In this document: positions 8,968 to 18,478 of the stretch, piece after piece
Layout of the letters: each line of letters begins with the position of its first letter
Position numbering within the stretch: the first letter of the stretch is position 1
Source of the DNA: Spirosoma linguale DSM 74
GTDB taxonomy: Bacteria > Bacteroidota > Bacteroidia > Cytophagales > Spirosomataceae
Length of the DNA: 64,000 bases
Direction: 5' to 3'
Assembly (NCBI GenBank): GCA_000024525.1
Contig: CP001771.1
Coordinates: 62,001-126,000, forward strand
Translations under genes and position numbers: made by a program
The notes under the pieces: generated by a model
Databases searched by the model: none
What the model was told of the DNA's origin: nothing
The model's input: only the letters and a program-made list of their open reading frames with translations

Positions 8968-9540
8968 CTACATGTCACCCTCGTCGTCCTTCATTGGGGG
9001 ATCTTTGGCCATTGGGTCTTTGCTTGTCGAGTCTTTGCTCATCTTAGCAGCGACCTTATTCGTCATGGCCATGCCTTTACCCATCATGGCCATGCCCTTG
9101 TCCATCATATCATCGTCCATCATGCCTATGCCTTTGGCGGTCGTATCTTTGCCCATGCTTATCATGTGCATGCCTTTATCCATCAAAGCCATATCGTCGT
9201 CCGCCCTTTTCTCTTTTCTGATCATCTCTTTACCCATGGTCATCATGTCCATACCCTTGTCAATCATGTCCATACCCCGTTCCATCGTGGCTTTGTCGTC
9301 GTCGGCTTCCCCTTTTTTCGTTAGTTCTTTGCCGGATTTGACCATATCCATGCCCTGGTGAATCATGGCCATCCCACCGTCGTCATCCCGTTGCCGGTTT
9401 GCCTGAGCGACGGAATCTGTCCCGGTATTTTCGCCGACATTTTTCTTCGTGTTGCAGCCCGCGACGAAAACCGACGCAAATGCCATAAGGAGCAGGCACA
9501 TGACTTTAATGTTTATGCACAGCACAGATGATTTATTCAT
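8968..9540 (-). CDS. Met-rich repeat lipoprotein
   Basis: A 190-residue lipoprotein: hydrophobic signal followed by the lipobox FVAGC (Cys 29), so it is probably lipid-anchored. The mature part is a run of charged Met-rich units such as MERGMDMIDKGMDMMTMGKE, MDKGMHMISMGKD and MMDKGMAMMGKGMAM. Such regularly spaced Met and Asp/Lys could form amphipathic helices that bind Cu(I) through thioethers. I do not know a named family. It lies 32 bases upstream of the reductase operon on the same strand and next to a second protein with the same repeat, so a shared copper function is likely by context. Confidence 0.72.
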   Translation of the reverse strand: MNKSSVLCINIKVMCLLLMAFASVFVAGCNTKKNVGENTGTDSVAQANRQRDDDGGMAMIHQGMDMVKSGKELTKKGEADDDKATMERGMDMIDKGMDMMTMGKEMIRKEKRADDDMALMDKGMHMISMGKDTTAKGIGMMDDDMMDKGMAMMGKGMAMTNKVAAKMSKDSTSKDPMAKDPPMKDDEGDM

Positions 9541-9642
9541 AACTTATTGATTTTTAGTTATTAATAGATGTCCATTGTCGGCGTTTGACGTCGTTGCCGG
9601 GAGTCATCACGTAAGTATACCGCAGGTTCTGGACAGCTCAGA

Positions 9643-10299
9643 TCACATATCGTCGTCCATCATCGGAGCCTTTTTCATGGGAACCTTCTTCATCGGGGCT
9701 TTTTTCATATTACCTCCACAGCATTTTTCGGTCATATCCATGCCTTTTTTCATCATGCCCATGCCCTTGTCCATCATATCCATGGCCATACCTGCTGTCG
9801 AGTCTGCGCTCATCGAAGTCATGCCCTTGCTGGTCATGGCTTTGCCCATGGTCATCATGTCCATGCCCTTATTTATCTTGGCACGGTCCGACCGGTTCGC
9901 CATCGCGGGTTCAGTCATCTTGTGGGTGTGCATGGCACCTTTTCCTTTTTTCATCATCTCTTTTCCCATATCCATCATTTCCATACCCTTATCCATCATT
10001 TTCATTCCCCTGTCCATCATGGATTTGTCTTTGGCGATTTGACCCTTATCCATCATGGATTTGCCGGAATTCACCATGTCTATGCCGTGATGAATCATCA
10101 CCATCCCATCTTCGTTACTGGCCGACTGGGCCGTCATGGGAGCAACTGTATCGGCAGGCGGAATAACATTGGCGTTGGGTTGGTAAACCATCTTCATACC
10201 CCCGTGATTACTGCCCATGCCCTTTTGCTTTGCCAATGGTTGACCAGCCACTGTCAGGGAAATTCCCAGACAACACACCACTATGAGTTTATTGTACAT
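9643..10299 (-). CDS. Secreted Met-rich repeat protein
   Basis: A 218-residue exported protein with signal peptide MYNKLIVVCCLGISLTVAGQ. The repeats (DRGMKMMDKGMEMMDMGKEM, NKGMDMMTMGKAM, MDKGMGMMKKGMDM) match those of the lipoprotein encoded downstream, and it ends with a Lys/Pro/Met tail (KKAPMKKVPMKKAPM). A CC pair (TEKCCGGN) sits near the end of the repeats. Probably a soluble periplasmic Cu(I) binder; this is inferred from composition and location. Its leader DNA holds a perfect inverted repeat (10356-10393). Confidence 0.72.
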   Translation of the reverse strand: MYNKLIVVCCLGISLTVAGQPLAKQKGMGSNHGGMKMVYQPNANVIPPADTVAPMTAQSASNEDGMVMIHHGIDMVNSGKSMMDKGQIAKDKSMMDRGMKMMDKGMEMMDMGKEMMKKGKGAMHTHKMTEPAMANRSDRAKINKGMDMMTMGKAMTSKGMTSMSADSTAGMAMDMMDKGMGMMKKGMDMTEKCCGGNMKKAPMKKVPMKKAPMMDDDM

Positions 10300-10355
10300 C
10301 GTCGAAAGAGTTTAATGGGTACAGCACAAATTTCTACAGGGAATCTCTAGCAGAG

Positions 10356-10393
10356 TATGACCTGTATCAGCTATCAGGCTGATACAGGTCATA
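10356..10393. promoter_or_regulatory. Perfect 16-bp inverted repeat upstream of the Met-repeat gene
   Basis: Arms TATGACCTGTATCAGC and its exact complement are separated by six bases (TATCAG). It lies 57 bases before the start of the Met-repeat gene on the minus strand. No T-run follows on that strand, so it is more likely an operator or leader hairpin than a terminator. A weaker version of the left half (ATGACGGATATCAGCTATCA) occurs at the matching place upstream of the gene at 4607-5179. Confidence 0.6.
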
Positions 10394-10885
10394 TTAAACA
10401 AGCCTTTGTAACCGTCGTCACCATTAGCCGGTAGTGTAGTCATCGGGGCAACCGTTTCGGCGAACTGATTTAGGAAGTGGGTCGGAACAATGGATTTCGG
10501 GGTGATCTCGATTTCCAGAGGGGTAGCTTGTGGGTATTAGAGAATCTACCGTTGGTATCAGTGAAGAACGAATTGTTCATAAACATCTGAGTTTATAGGT
10601 GACCGACTAAAGGCCATTCTTAATAAACTCGACTGCCTAACAATCGGGCAAAAATGGGGCTTGCAAGATTCGATGAAACCCTTACAGAACTTCCAGAAAA
10701 TTAAATAAATATAGGTCTACTGCTTCTGTGACGTATATATTTTTTGGGGATTTATCCACATTTCTTCCTAAACAGGCTGCGGCTAAACTATTACCCGGCC
10801 CTCCGTTTTAATCCGCTCGTCACAGTTGAGGGCTGGCAAACTCAACAGATGGATGAAAACGTCACTGATAACTTTTAAGAATAGC
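10394..10885. other. Gene-free stretch of about 490 bases
   Basis: No convincing coding sequence on either strand. It holds AT-rich segments (10700-10755) and a single DnaA-box-like 9-mer TTATCCACA at 10752-10760 with no companions. It separates the Met-repeat gene from the 3' end of the NRPS-PKS gene. I see no repeat or terminator in it. Confidence 0.5.
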
Positions 10886-13800
10886 CTAAAGTTGCCGGTA
10901 TTTTCCGGGTCGGTCCGGGTCTGTTACAAACCACCCAGGATTACCCTGCTGGTCCCGGCCCAGTCTGGCTCCCGGTATAGGTGGGTTATCGGCACGGTTA
11001 TACACTTTTGTCAAATCAGGTGTCAGCAGCCCCTTCGATTGTATAAATTGAGCTTTCACTAATTCTTGGAAACAATCGTGGAATGCAAAGACGATCTGTT
11101 GGCTATCCTCATCGGTATGGGCCTCGGTTATAAAGCAAGGAAAACCATCCCAGATGTGAATCCCTTTTTCCCTCATCATCGTGAACAGGAGATCGCCGTA
11201 GGGGACATCTTCGGTGAATTTCAGTTTCCAGAGTGATCCAAACTGAGCGATCAGCATGGGTAGTTGTTGTTTGATAAAGGCTATATTCAGCGTGTCAGCC
11301 AATTGTTTTGCTTTGGCGGTCAAACGCTCCTGAAGCGCGGGACCTTGCTCCCGCAGGTATTGAAGCGAGGCATGGGTGGCTGCCAGGGCTAAAGGGTGAC
11401 GCACAAACGTACCGGCAAAAAACGTGATGTCGGCCTGCGGATACGAGTCGTCACCATACTGCCAGTATCCGCCATCCAGGGCATCCATAAACGCGGCCTT
11501 TCCCGCTACCACCCCAATGGGCAGGCCACCCCCGATTACTTTGCCATACGTTGCCAGATCCGCTTTAACGCCAAACAGAGCCTGCGCTCCGCCCGGATGC
11601 ATCCGAAAGCCGGTTATCACTTCGTCGAAGACTAAAGCCGTTCCCGAAGCTTCGGTAATAGCCCGCACCTGTTTTAGAAAATCAACGGGCTGAAATTCGG
11701 GACGTCGGCTCTGCACAGGTTCAACCAGCACAGCGGCCAGTTCCGAGGCTCTTTCCCGAAGGATTTGCAGACTTTCATCGGTGCCATAGTCCAGAATCAA
11801 CACGTTCTGGACCGCTTCTGCAGGAATACCCAGGGCCGCCGGATACGATTGGCGACTGGTACTACCCCGGCTGATTACTTCATCGAAAATGCCGTGATAC
11901 GAGCCAGCAAAGGTAACCACCAGCGAACGCCCCGTTACGGTGCGGGCCATGCGTAGCGCACCCAGCACAGCCTCTGAACCCGTGTTGCATAAGGCTGCCC
12001 GGTCGAAGCCAGTGAACTCGCAAACCATCCGGGTTACCTGGCCGGCCAATTTATGCTGCGGCCCCAGTTCATAGCCCCGTTCGATCTGATCATGCAGAAT
12101 CGTTTTTAGCCAGTCAGGCTGATAACCAAACAGAGTTGATCCAAACCCATTTAGCACATCAATATATTCGTTACCGTCGATATCCCATAAACGACTTCCC
12201 TTCGACCGCTCTACCACAATTGGATAGACCAATTCCTTTGTCAGCGGCTTGAACCCCGTTACGGCGCGGGGATCGGCCATCCATCGCCGGTTCTCCTGCG
12301 CGTAGGCTTTGCTGGCGGCTGTTTTCTCGGTGTAGCGTTGGGTAAGTTTTGCCAAAAATAGTTGCTGCACCTCGCTGAGAGATGTTACCTGTCGTTCGAT
12401 GCGCGCTCCGGCTCCGAACGCCTGTCGGATTGCAGGAGCCTCGGCTACCGATGGTAATGCTTTTTCGGGTGTCGGGGTAGCCAAAGGCAACGGGTTGGTC
12501 ACTTCCCCTACTGACTGCAATGCTAGGGCAGGTGCCGGGCTAATTTTCCCGATGGGTTGCTGACGCACAGCTGATGGCTGATGACCTCGCAAAACGGCTA
12601 GTTGTTCCGCCATAATCTGTAGTTGTCGCTCAAACAGGTCTGTGACCGGGTCAGCGGGGCCAATCGGAAGGGCTGGCCGATTCGGTAGCGGTTTTGCTTC
12701 GTTCGACAGCGTAGGCTGCGGTGCAGTTGGCTTCGGAACGGAGAGCGTTGGTGGAGTAACCAGGGCCGGGGGCTGAAATGCATTGATGGGTAGTTCCCGA
12801 TCTATAAAATCAACTAAGGCTTCGATGGAATTGTACGCACTGTTCAACTGTCGAAACGAAATTGGCAGGTCGAATTTCTTGCGAAGGTTATAGGAAAACT
12901 GAGTCAGCGCTAAGGAATCAAGCCCCAATTCTAAAAAGTTCAGGGGCAGAGCCTTCTCATCCATCTGGATGCCTGCCGTGTCGTTCAGCAATTGCCGAAC
13001 CTGGTTTATCAACTCATTTCTACGCATGATCGGTATAGCGATGGAATCTTCAACGGGAACTGGGATATTCTGTAGCTCCAGGGGGATATTGGTCGGGCTC
13101 TCGGATGATTGCCGGGGCGGGTCCACCCAACAGCGAGTCCGGTCGAAGGCATACGTGGGTAAGGTTATTTTCCGGTTGGGTTGGCCTGTCTGAAAAGACG
13201 ACCAGTTTGGGTCGATGCCTTTAACCCAGAGTTGCCCTAAGGCATTCAGGATAGATTCATAATCTGTTCGATTACCTTGCCCATTCCTTTCCAAACTTGT
13301 CACGATCTCAATCGGGCGGGGTATCGCCTGTTGGCGGGCCAAAGTCGACGTTACACTGCCGGGGCCGACCTCCAGCATAATAGGGTTCGGCAATGTAAAC
13401 AGCGTTTCCAACGCATCGGCAAAACAAACCGTAGCTCGCATATGGTTGGCCCAATAGCCGGGATTTGTGGCTTCGGCGTCGGTCAGCCAGGTACCACTCA
13501 CCGTTGATACAATTGGCTTTTGGGGGCGTTGCAACGCTATACCTCGCACCCTGTTTTCAAATTCGCCCACAATCGGGTCCAGCATGGCTGAATGGAAGGC
13601 ATGGCTGGTTTCTAGAAGCCGGTTGGCAATGCCCCTCTCGTTTAACTGTCCGGCAAATAGGGTAATCGAGTCGTTGGGCCCGGCCACCACGCACAACTGA
13701 CGACTGTTGACTGCTGCCAGCGATAGAGCGGGGGGCAGCATGGCTGAAACGGATTCGACATCGAGCCGTACCGATAGCATACTTCCTCCTGGCAGTTCGC

Positions 13801-16800
13801 TGATCAGTCGGCCACGGGCTGCGATAAGGGCCAGTACGTCTGACAGGGTGAAAACCCCGGCCAGATGAGCCGCAACGAACTCGCCAATGCTATGTCCGCA
13901 AAAGACAGTGGGTTCGATTCCCCAGCTTTGCCAAAGCCGGGCCAGGGCGTATTCGGTTACAAACAACGCGGGCTGGGTGTAGCGCGTGTTTTTCAGCCGG
14001 TTGGTCGCGTCAACATCGATGGTATCGGGGTAGAGAACCTGGCGAATGTCGAGGCCGAGATGAGTCATCAGTTCGTCGGCACAGGTGTCAATGGCCTGCC
14101 GATACACCGATTCGTTTTCGTATAGTTCCCGGCCCATGTTGAGGTACTGCGCCCCCTGACCCGGAAACAGCATGACGAAGGAACCCACCTCAGTGGAGCC
14201 GGGTGGTTGTGATGCCGCATTTCCGTCTGAAAGGGGGTTAATCGTTTTCGGAGCCGCCGGAGCCAGTAACGCCTGCATGAGTTCGGGCTGGCTACGAGCC
14301 AGTACGAATCGACGGTGAGCAAAAATGGGCTGGCGGTTCTGAAGCGTATAGGCTACATCGGCAAGCGTCTGTTCGGGGTGCTGGCCAAGATGCCCGGCCA
14401 GATGAGCCGCATAGGTTGTCAGACTTTGCCGGGATTTGGCCGACCAAACCGCCAGATGGACCGGTCGCTGGGCGGCTGATGGGCTTACTGCCTCGACGGA
14501 CCCGGCGGGAATATACTCTTCCAGCACGACATGAACGTTGGTACCGCCAACGCCAAACGAACTGACTCCCGCCCGACGCGGCCCCGATGCGACCCAATCG
14601 CGGTGCGTATCGTTCACGTAAAAAGGGGTATCGGCAAAATCAATAACCGGATTTGGTGCGCTGAAACCAAGCGATGCGGGCAGTTGCTGGTGGTAGAGGG
14701 CCAGCGTGGTTTTAAGCAGCCCCGCCACGCCGGCAGCCGCTGTCAGATGCCCCAGGTTGCTTTTAATGGAACCCAGCGCGCAAAACTGTTTTTTCGACAC
14801 GCCACCGAACGCCATGGTTAGCCCCTCCACTTCGATAGGATCGCCCAACGGGGTGGCTGTGCCGTGGGCCTCCACATAGCTTATCGTGGACGGATCAATT
14901 TGGGCATCAGCAAGGGCCATCCGAATGGCCCCGGCCTGCCCTTCGGCGTTGGGAGCCGTAAAACTGCCCTTACCGCTCCCGTCGTTGTTAACGCCCACCC
15001 CTTTAATGATCCCGTAAATGGTATCGCCATCGCGTTCGGCGGCTGATCGGGCCTTTAGCAACACCACCCCCGCGCCATCACTGAACACGGTTCCGGTAGC
15101 ACTGGCATCGAACGGCCGGCAATGTCCATCCCGACTCAGCATGGCCCCTTCTTCGTACAGATGCCCACTATAAATGGGTGCCGTAACGCTGGCTCCGCCC
15201 GCCAGTGCCAACGCACAATGGCCCAGCCGAATGCTATCGACCGCCTGGGCAACCGCCAGCAGCGAGGTAGAACAGGCCGAATAAACACTAACGGCTGGCC
15301 CGCCCAGATTTAGTTGATAAGCCGTTCGGGAGGCAATAAAGTCCTTTTCGTTGACCGTCATGGCCTGAAAATTCCCCACCTGGCGAACGACTTCAGTGTT
15401 GGGCAGTACATTGTTGAGGTAGTACGTATTGTTGCCACAACCCGCCCAAACCCCGATGCTTCCCCCGTACTGATTCGGCAAATAACCCGCCTGTTCGAGA
15501 GCTTCCCAGGCAATCTCCAGAAAAACGCGCTGTTGCGGGTCCATGACCTCGGCCAGTTTCGGGCTTAGGCCAAAAAAGCCCGCATCAAATTGGTAAGCCT
15601 CGGCCAGAATCCCCCTGGCGTTCACGTACTGTGGGTCCCGGATTAAGTCGTCGGGCAATGAAGGATCTAACTCGTCGGGCGTAAAAAAGCGAATCGTTTC
15701 CTGACCTGCTCGTAATACTTCCCACAGGGCCTCAACTGTGTTGGCTCCCGGAAAACGACCGGCCATACCAATAATCGCCACCTCGTCGGTATCTGTACGT
15801 GCCGTATTTTTTCGACCAGGAAGGGATAAATCCTGGACTTGCCCGTCCACAAAATCGGCCAGGGCCCGTACCGTAGGATACTGATAGAGCTTCGTAATAG
15901 GTATCTCTAAAGAATGGGTTTGCTTCAGGGCCGCTATGGTGCGGGCCGCCAACAGAGAGTTGCCGCCTAACTCAAAAAAATTATCGGTGACACCCATCCG
16001 GTTGAGTGCCAGCACCTCTCGCCAAACAGCCAGCAACTTTTCCTCGGTGGAATTGCCCGGCATCAGGAATGTGTTTACCAACGAGTCTGCCGGTTCAGGA
16101 TCAGGTAACGCCCGCCGGTCAACCTTGCCGTTTGGGGTCAGCGGAACTTGGTCAATGGACATCCACACTGCGGGCACCATATAATCCGGCAGGCGGCTAT
16201 TCAGAAAATGGATGAGGGTCGATTTCTCGAAGGGGCCATCCATAACAACATAGCCCACTAACCGAATATCGGCATCACCGTAGATTTTAGCGACGACAAC
16301 GGCCTGTTTTACGCCGTGATATTGCTGAAGGGTTTGCTCAATTTCGCCCAACTCAATGCGGAATCCCCGAATCTTAACCTGCGCGTCAATACGGCCCAGG
16401 TACTCCAGTTCGCCCTGCGGTAACCGCCGCACCAAATCGCCACTGCGGTAAAGCCGGTGGGATACGGGTTGGGTTAGGTCGTCGGTCTGATCCGACAACG
16501 GGTTTGGAATAAATCGCTGCGCGGTTAGTTCCGGCTGGTTCAGATAACCCCTCGCCAGTCCCGCGCCACCCACGTATAGCTCACCCGTTTCGCCAACGGC
16601 TACCGGTCGTTGCTGTTCGTCCAGGACGTGCGTAGTCAGCGTTGGAATGGACCGACCAATCAGACTACTCGATTGGGCAAGATGTTCTCCCCGGAGGGCC
16701 AGGTAGGTTACGTGTACGGTGGTTTCGGTAATGCCGTACATATTGACGAGCTGACAAGTTGGGAATGCCTCTTGCCAGGGGCGAAGTTTTCCCGGATGCA

Positions 16801-17707
16801 GGGCCTCACCACCAAAAATGACGTATCGAACCGATAACGGAACCGACCGCCCCACAATATGCTCCTGCAATACATAAAACGCGGACGGTGTTTGATTAAG
16901 CACCGTGACGCGGTGCGTAGCAAGCAACGCGCCATACAGGTGAGCGTCTTTGGCGATGTGCTTAGGCACGATAATAAGCCGCCCCCCAAACAGCAACGCG
17001 CCGTACATTTCCCAGACGGAGAAATCGAAACAGAACGAGTGAAACATCGTCCAGACATCCCGTTCGCTGAAATCAAAAAGCGACGCGTTCATCTTCATCA
17101 GACTGACTACATTGGCGTGTTCGATCATTACGCCCTTTGGTCTGCCCGTCGATCCTGATGTGTAGATGATATAGGCTAACTGGGGGGGTGTCGGTGGCTC
17201 TGATACAGCTTCAATGAATTCACTGTTAATGACCGATGCATCCCGATCAAGGCACACGAGGGTTCGAGTAACCGGTTGCTTCAATCTTTCGGTCGGATGG
17301 GCTGGTTCGGCTTCCAGTTTGGGGCGGGCAACACCATCGGTAACAACTACCGTTGCGTTCAAATCAGCAAGGATATACTCGATTCGGTCAGCCGGATAAT
17401 CCGGGTCAATGGGTACGTAAGCTCCCCCCGCTTTAAGAATTCCCAATAGCCCAACAATCATGGCGATGGAACGGTCCAGGCAAATAGGAACCAGGGTTTC
17501 CGGCTTTACGCCCTGTTTGCGGAGGTAGTGCGCCAACTGGTTCGATTGCTGGTCCAGTTCAGCGTAGGTTAGCAGGCTGTCAGCACACACGACGGCCACT
17601 TGATCGGGTGTCTGGCGGGCCTGATCCACAAATAGGTCAACTAATGTTTTGTCCGTTGGGTACAGCGGTTCGGCCAGATTCGGTGAGGCTTGAGTCGGTT
17701 TGTTCAT
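10886..17707 (-). CDS. Hybrid NRPS-PKS-aminotransferase (A-T-KS-AT-ACP-AMT)
   Basis: One 2,273-residue megasynthase. Start taken at ATG 17707; a TTG two codons upstream is also possible. Approximate domains: adenylation 15-530 (YTSGSTGRPKGVM, YRSGDL, NGKVDRRALP), carrier 545-620 (ELGGNSLLAA), ketosynthase 643-1065 with Cys in SACSTSL and two His in EAHGTA and SNLGHL, malonyl-type acyltransferase 1178-1480 (GHSIGE, HAFHS), carrier near 1596 (LELGLDSLAL), Pro-rich linker 1635-1780, and a class III PLP aminotransferase 1785-2230 with Lys in TYGKVIGGG. The A-domain pocket aligned by eye to PheA reads D-F-W-N-I-G-M-V-H, the published threonine code. There is no condensation, ketoreductase or thioesterase domain. 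Expected steps: load Thr, extend with malonate, aminate the beta-ketone. Release mode is unclear. Confidence 0.92.
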   Translation of the reverse strand: MNKPTQASPNLAEPLYPTDKTLVDLFVDQARQTPDQVAVVCADSLLTYAELDQQSNQLAHYLRKQGVKPETLVPICLDRSIAMIVGLLGILKAGGAYVPIDPDYPADRIEYILADLNATVVVTDGVARPKLEAEPAHPTERLKQPVTRTLVCLDRDASVINSEFIEAVSEPPTPPQLAYIIYTSGSTGRPKGVMIEHANVVSLMKMNASLFDFSERDVWTMFHSFCFDFSVWEMYGALLFGGRLIIVPKHIAKDAHLYGALLATHRVTVLNQTPSAFYVLQEHIVGRSVPLSVRYVIFGGEALHPGKLRPWQEAFPTCQLVNMYGITETTVHVTYLALRGEHLAQSSSLIGRSIPTLTTHVLDEQQRPVAVGETGELYVGGAGLARGYLNQPELTAQRFIPNPLSDQTDDLTQPVSHRLYRSGDLVRRLPQGELEYLGRIDAQVKIRGFRIELGEIEQTLQQYHGVKQAVVVAKIYGDADIRLVGYVVMDGPFEKSTLIHFLNSRLPDYMVPAVWMSIDQVPLTPNGKVDRRALPDPEPADSLVNTFLMPGNSTEEKLLAVWREVLALNRMGVTDNFFELGGNSLLAARTIAALKQTHSLEIPITKLYQYPTVRALADFVDGQVQDLSLPGRKNTARTDTDEVAIIGMAGRFPGANTVEALWEVLRAGQETIRFFTPDELDPSLPDDLIRDPQYVNARGILAEAYQFDAGFFGLSPKLAEVMDPQQRVFLEIAWEALEQAGYLPNQYGGSIGVWAGCGNNTYYLNNVLPNTEVVRQVGNFQAMTVNEKDFIASRTAYQLNLGGPAVSVYSACSTSLLAVAQAVDSIRLGHCALALAGGASVTAPIYSGHLYEEGAMLSRDGHCRPFDASATGTVFSDGAGVVLLKARSAAERDGDTIYGIIKGVGVNNDGSGKGSFTAPNAEGQAGAIRMALADAQIDPSTISYVEAHGTATPLGDPIEVEGLTMAFGGVSKKQFCALGSIKSNLGHLTAAAGVAGLLKTTLALYHQQLPASLGFSAPNPVIDFADTPFYVNDTHRDWVASGPRRAGVSSFGVGGTNVHVVLEEYIPAGSVEAVSPSAAQRPVHLAVWSAKSRQSLTTYAAHLAGHLGQHPEQTLADVAYTLQNRQPIFAHRRFVLARSQPELMQALLAPAAPKTINPLSDGNAASQPPGSTEVGSFVMLFPGQGAQYLNMGRELYENESVYRQAIDTCADELMTHLGLDIRQVLYPDTIDVDATNRLKNTRYTQPALFVTEYALARLWQSWGIEPTVFCGHSIGEFVAAHLAGVFTLSDVLALIAARGRLISELPGGSMLSVRLDVESVSAMLPPALSLAAVNSRQLCVVAGPNDSITLFAGQLNERGIANRLLETSHAFHSAMLDPIVGEFENRVRGIALQRPQKPIVSTVSGTWLTDAEATNPGYWANHMRATVCFADALETLFTLPNPIMLEVGPGSVTSTLARQQAIPRPIEIVTSLERNGQGNRTDYESILNALGQLWVKGIDPNWSSFQTGQPNRKITLPTYAFDRTRCWVDPPRQSSESPTNIPLELQNIPVPVEDSIAIPIMRRNELINQVRQLLNDTAGIQMDEKALPLNFLELGLDSLALTQFSYNLRKKFDLPISFRQLNSAYNSIEALVDFIDRELPINAFQPPALVTPPTLSVPKPTAPQPTLSNEAKPLPNRPALPIGPADPVTDLFERQLQIMAEQLAVLRGHQPSAVRQQPIGKISPAPALALQSVGEVTNPLPLATPTPEKALPSVAEAPAIRQAFGAGARIERQVTSLSEVQQLFLAKLTQRYTEKTAASKAYAQENRRWMADPRAVTGFKPLTKELVYPIVVERSKGSRLWDIDGNEYIDVLNGFGSTLFGYQPDWLKTILHDQIERGYELGPQHKLAGQVTRMVCEFTGFDRAALCNTGSEAVLGALRMARTVTGRSLVVTFAGSYHGIFDEVISRGSTSRQSYPAALGIPAEAVQNVLILDYGTDESLQILRERASELAAVLVEPVQSRRPEFQPVDFLKQVRAITEASGTALVFDEVITGFRMHPGGAQALFGVKADLATYGKVIGGGLPIGVVAGKAAFMDALDGGYWQYGDDSYPQADITFFAGTFVRHPLALAATHASLQYLREQGPALQERLTAKAKQLADTLNIAFIKQQLPMLIAQFGSLWKLKFTEDVPYGDLLFTMMREKGIHIWDGFPCFITEAHTDEDSQQIVFAFHDCFQELVKAQFIQSKGLLTPDLTKVYNRADNPPIPGARLGRDQQGNPGWFVTDPDRPGKYRQL

Positions 17708-17713
17708 GTTCAA

Positions 17714-18259
17714 TTAGAGAAGTTCATTCCTATCAGCCAGCCAATCGCTCGACAGGTACGCATAGAGGACGGTATCCATCAACACATTATTTTTAACGAC
17801 ACTGTCCCGGAGTAACCCTTCTCGACGAAAGCCGACCTTTTCAAGTACCTTGATCGAGGCTGCATTGTGCGCCATTGGCTGCGCGTAAAGCCGGGTAAGC
17901 ATAAACTCTGTGAACGCATAGTCGATCATTGCCTTTATGGCTGCCGACACAATCCCGCGCCCCCAGTACGCCTGCCCAAGCCAGTACCATAATTCGGCTG
18001 AATACCGGCTAATGTCTTCTCCAATTCGTAATCCAATGTTGCCTATTGCTTCGCCACCCACGTCAATAGCGAAGTTGGTTTCCAGTTCAGGGTCAACGAC
18101 GTATTGTATCCACCGCTGGGCATCAAGTTGTGTATATGGGTGAGGGAAGCTATCGCGGAGATTAAGCCAAATAGCTTTATTGTTGGCGTGCTGAGGCAGG
18201 TGATCTTCATCGCCGTATTGCCACGAGCGGATCAGACAGGTGCCACAATCAATCTTCAT
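17714..18259 (-). CDS. GNAT family N-acetyltransferase (RimJ/RimL-like)
   Basis: Translation from ATG 18259 (MKIDCGTCLIRSW) gives 181 residues, the family's usual size; an upstream ATG adds only 14 unlikely residues. Seen: the acetyl-CoA loop region GQAYWGRGIVSAAIKAM and the RLYAQPMAHNAASIKVLEKVGFRREG motif typical of RimJ/RimL-type enzymes. It would move an acetyl group from acetyl-CoA to an amine. The stop codon is 4-7 bases from the NRPS-PKS start, so both are surely co-transcribed. The acceptor may be an amino group of that enzyme's product, which is inference; self-protection by acetylation is another option. Confidence 0.85.
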   Translation of the reverse strand: MKIDCGTCLIRSWQYGDEDHLPQHANNKAIWLNLRDSFPHPYTQLDAQRWIQYVVDPELETNFAIDVGGEAIGNIGLRIGEDISRYSAELWYWLGQAYWGRGIVSAAIKAMIDYAFTEFMLTRLYAQPMAHNAASIKVLEKVGFRREGLLRDSVVKNNVLMDTVLYAYLSSDWLADRNELL

Positions 18260-18411
18260 GGGTTGAGGTATAAAGAGAAAACAGGTGCTACATATTAACA
18301 TCGACTAATTAGAGCCACTGTTTTGACGGTAGAAACGGGAGTTGTCACCAAGTAAACAATACCAAGATTTCGCTGGATTTATGTAAAATATTTGGATTTC
18401 GTTAAAAACAC

Positions 18412-18456
18412 GAGCGACAGGAGCGTAACCTACAAAAGGTTACACTCCTGTCGCTC
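18412..18456. terminator. Terminator hairpin downstream of the DUF305 gene
   Basis: A 19-base stem (GAGCGACAGGAGCGTAACC with one mismatch) around a seven-base loop, with T-runs on both strands. It lies just after the minus-strand DUF305 stop at 18479 and before the GNAT-NRPS pair, so it separates the two transcripts. Confidence 0.82.
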
Positions 18457-18478
18457 TTTTAAAAAGTGTCCGCTTTGG

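Noticed and set aside
8972..9361. Plus-strand frames opposite the Met-repeat genes
   Set aside because: Repeat-derived hydrophobic shadows; the minus-strand frame has the signal peptide and lipobox.
10752..10760. DnaA-box-like TTATCCACA as a possible replication origin
   Set aside because: Only one box, no cluster, no DnaA or Rep gene nearby.
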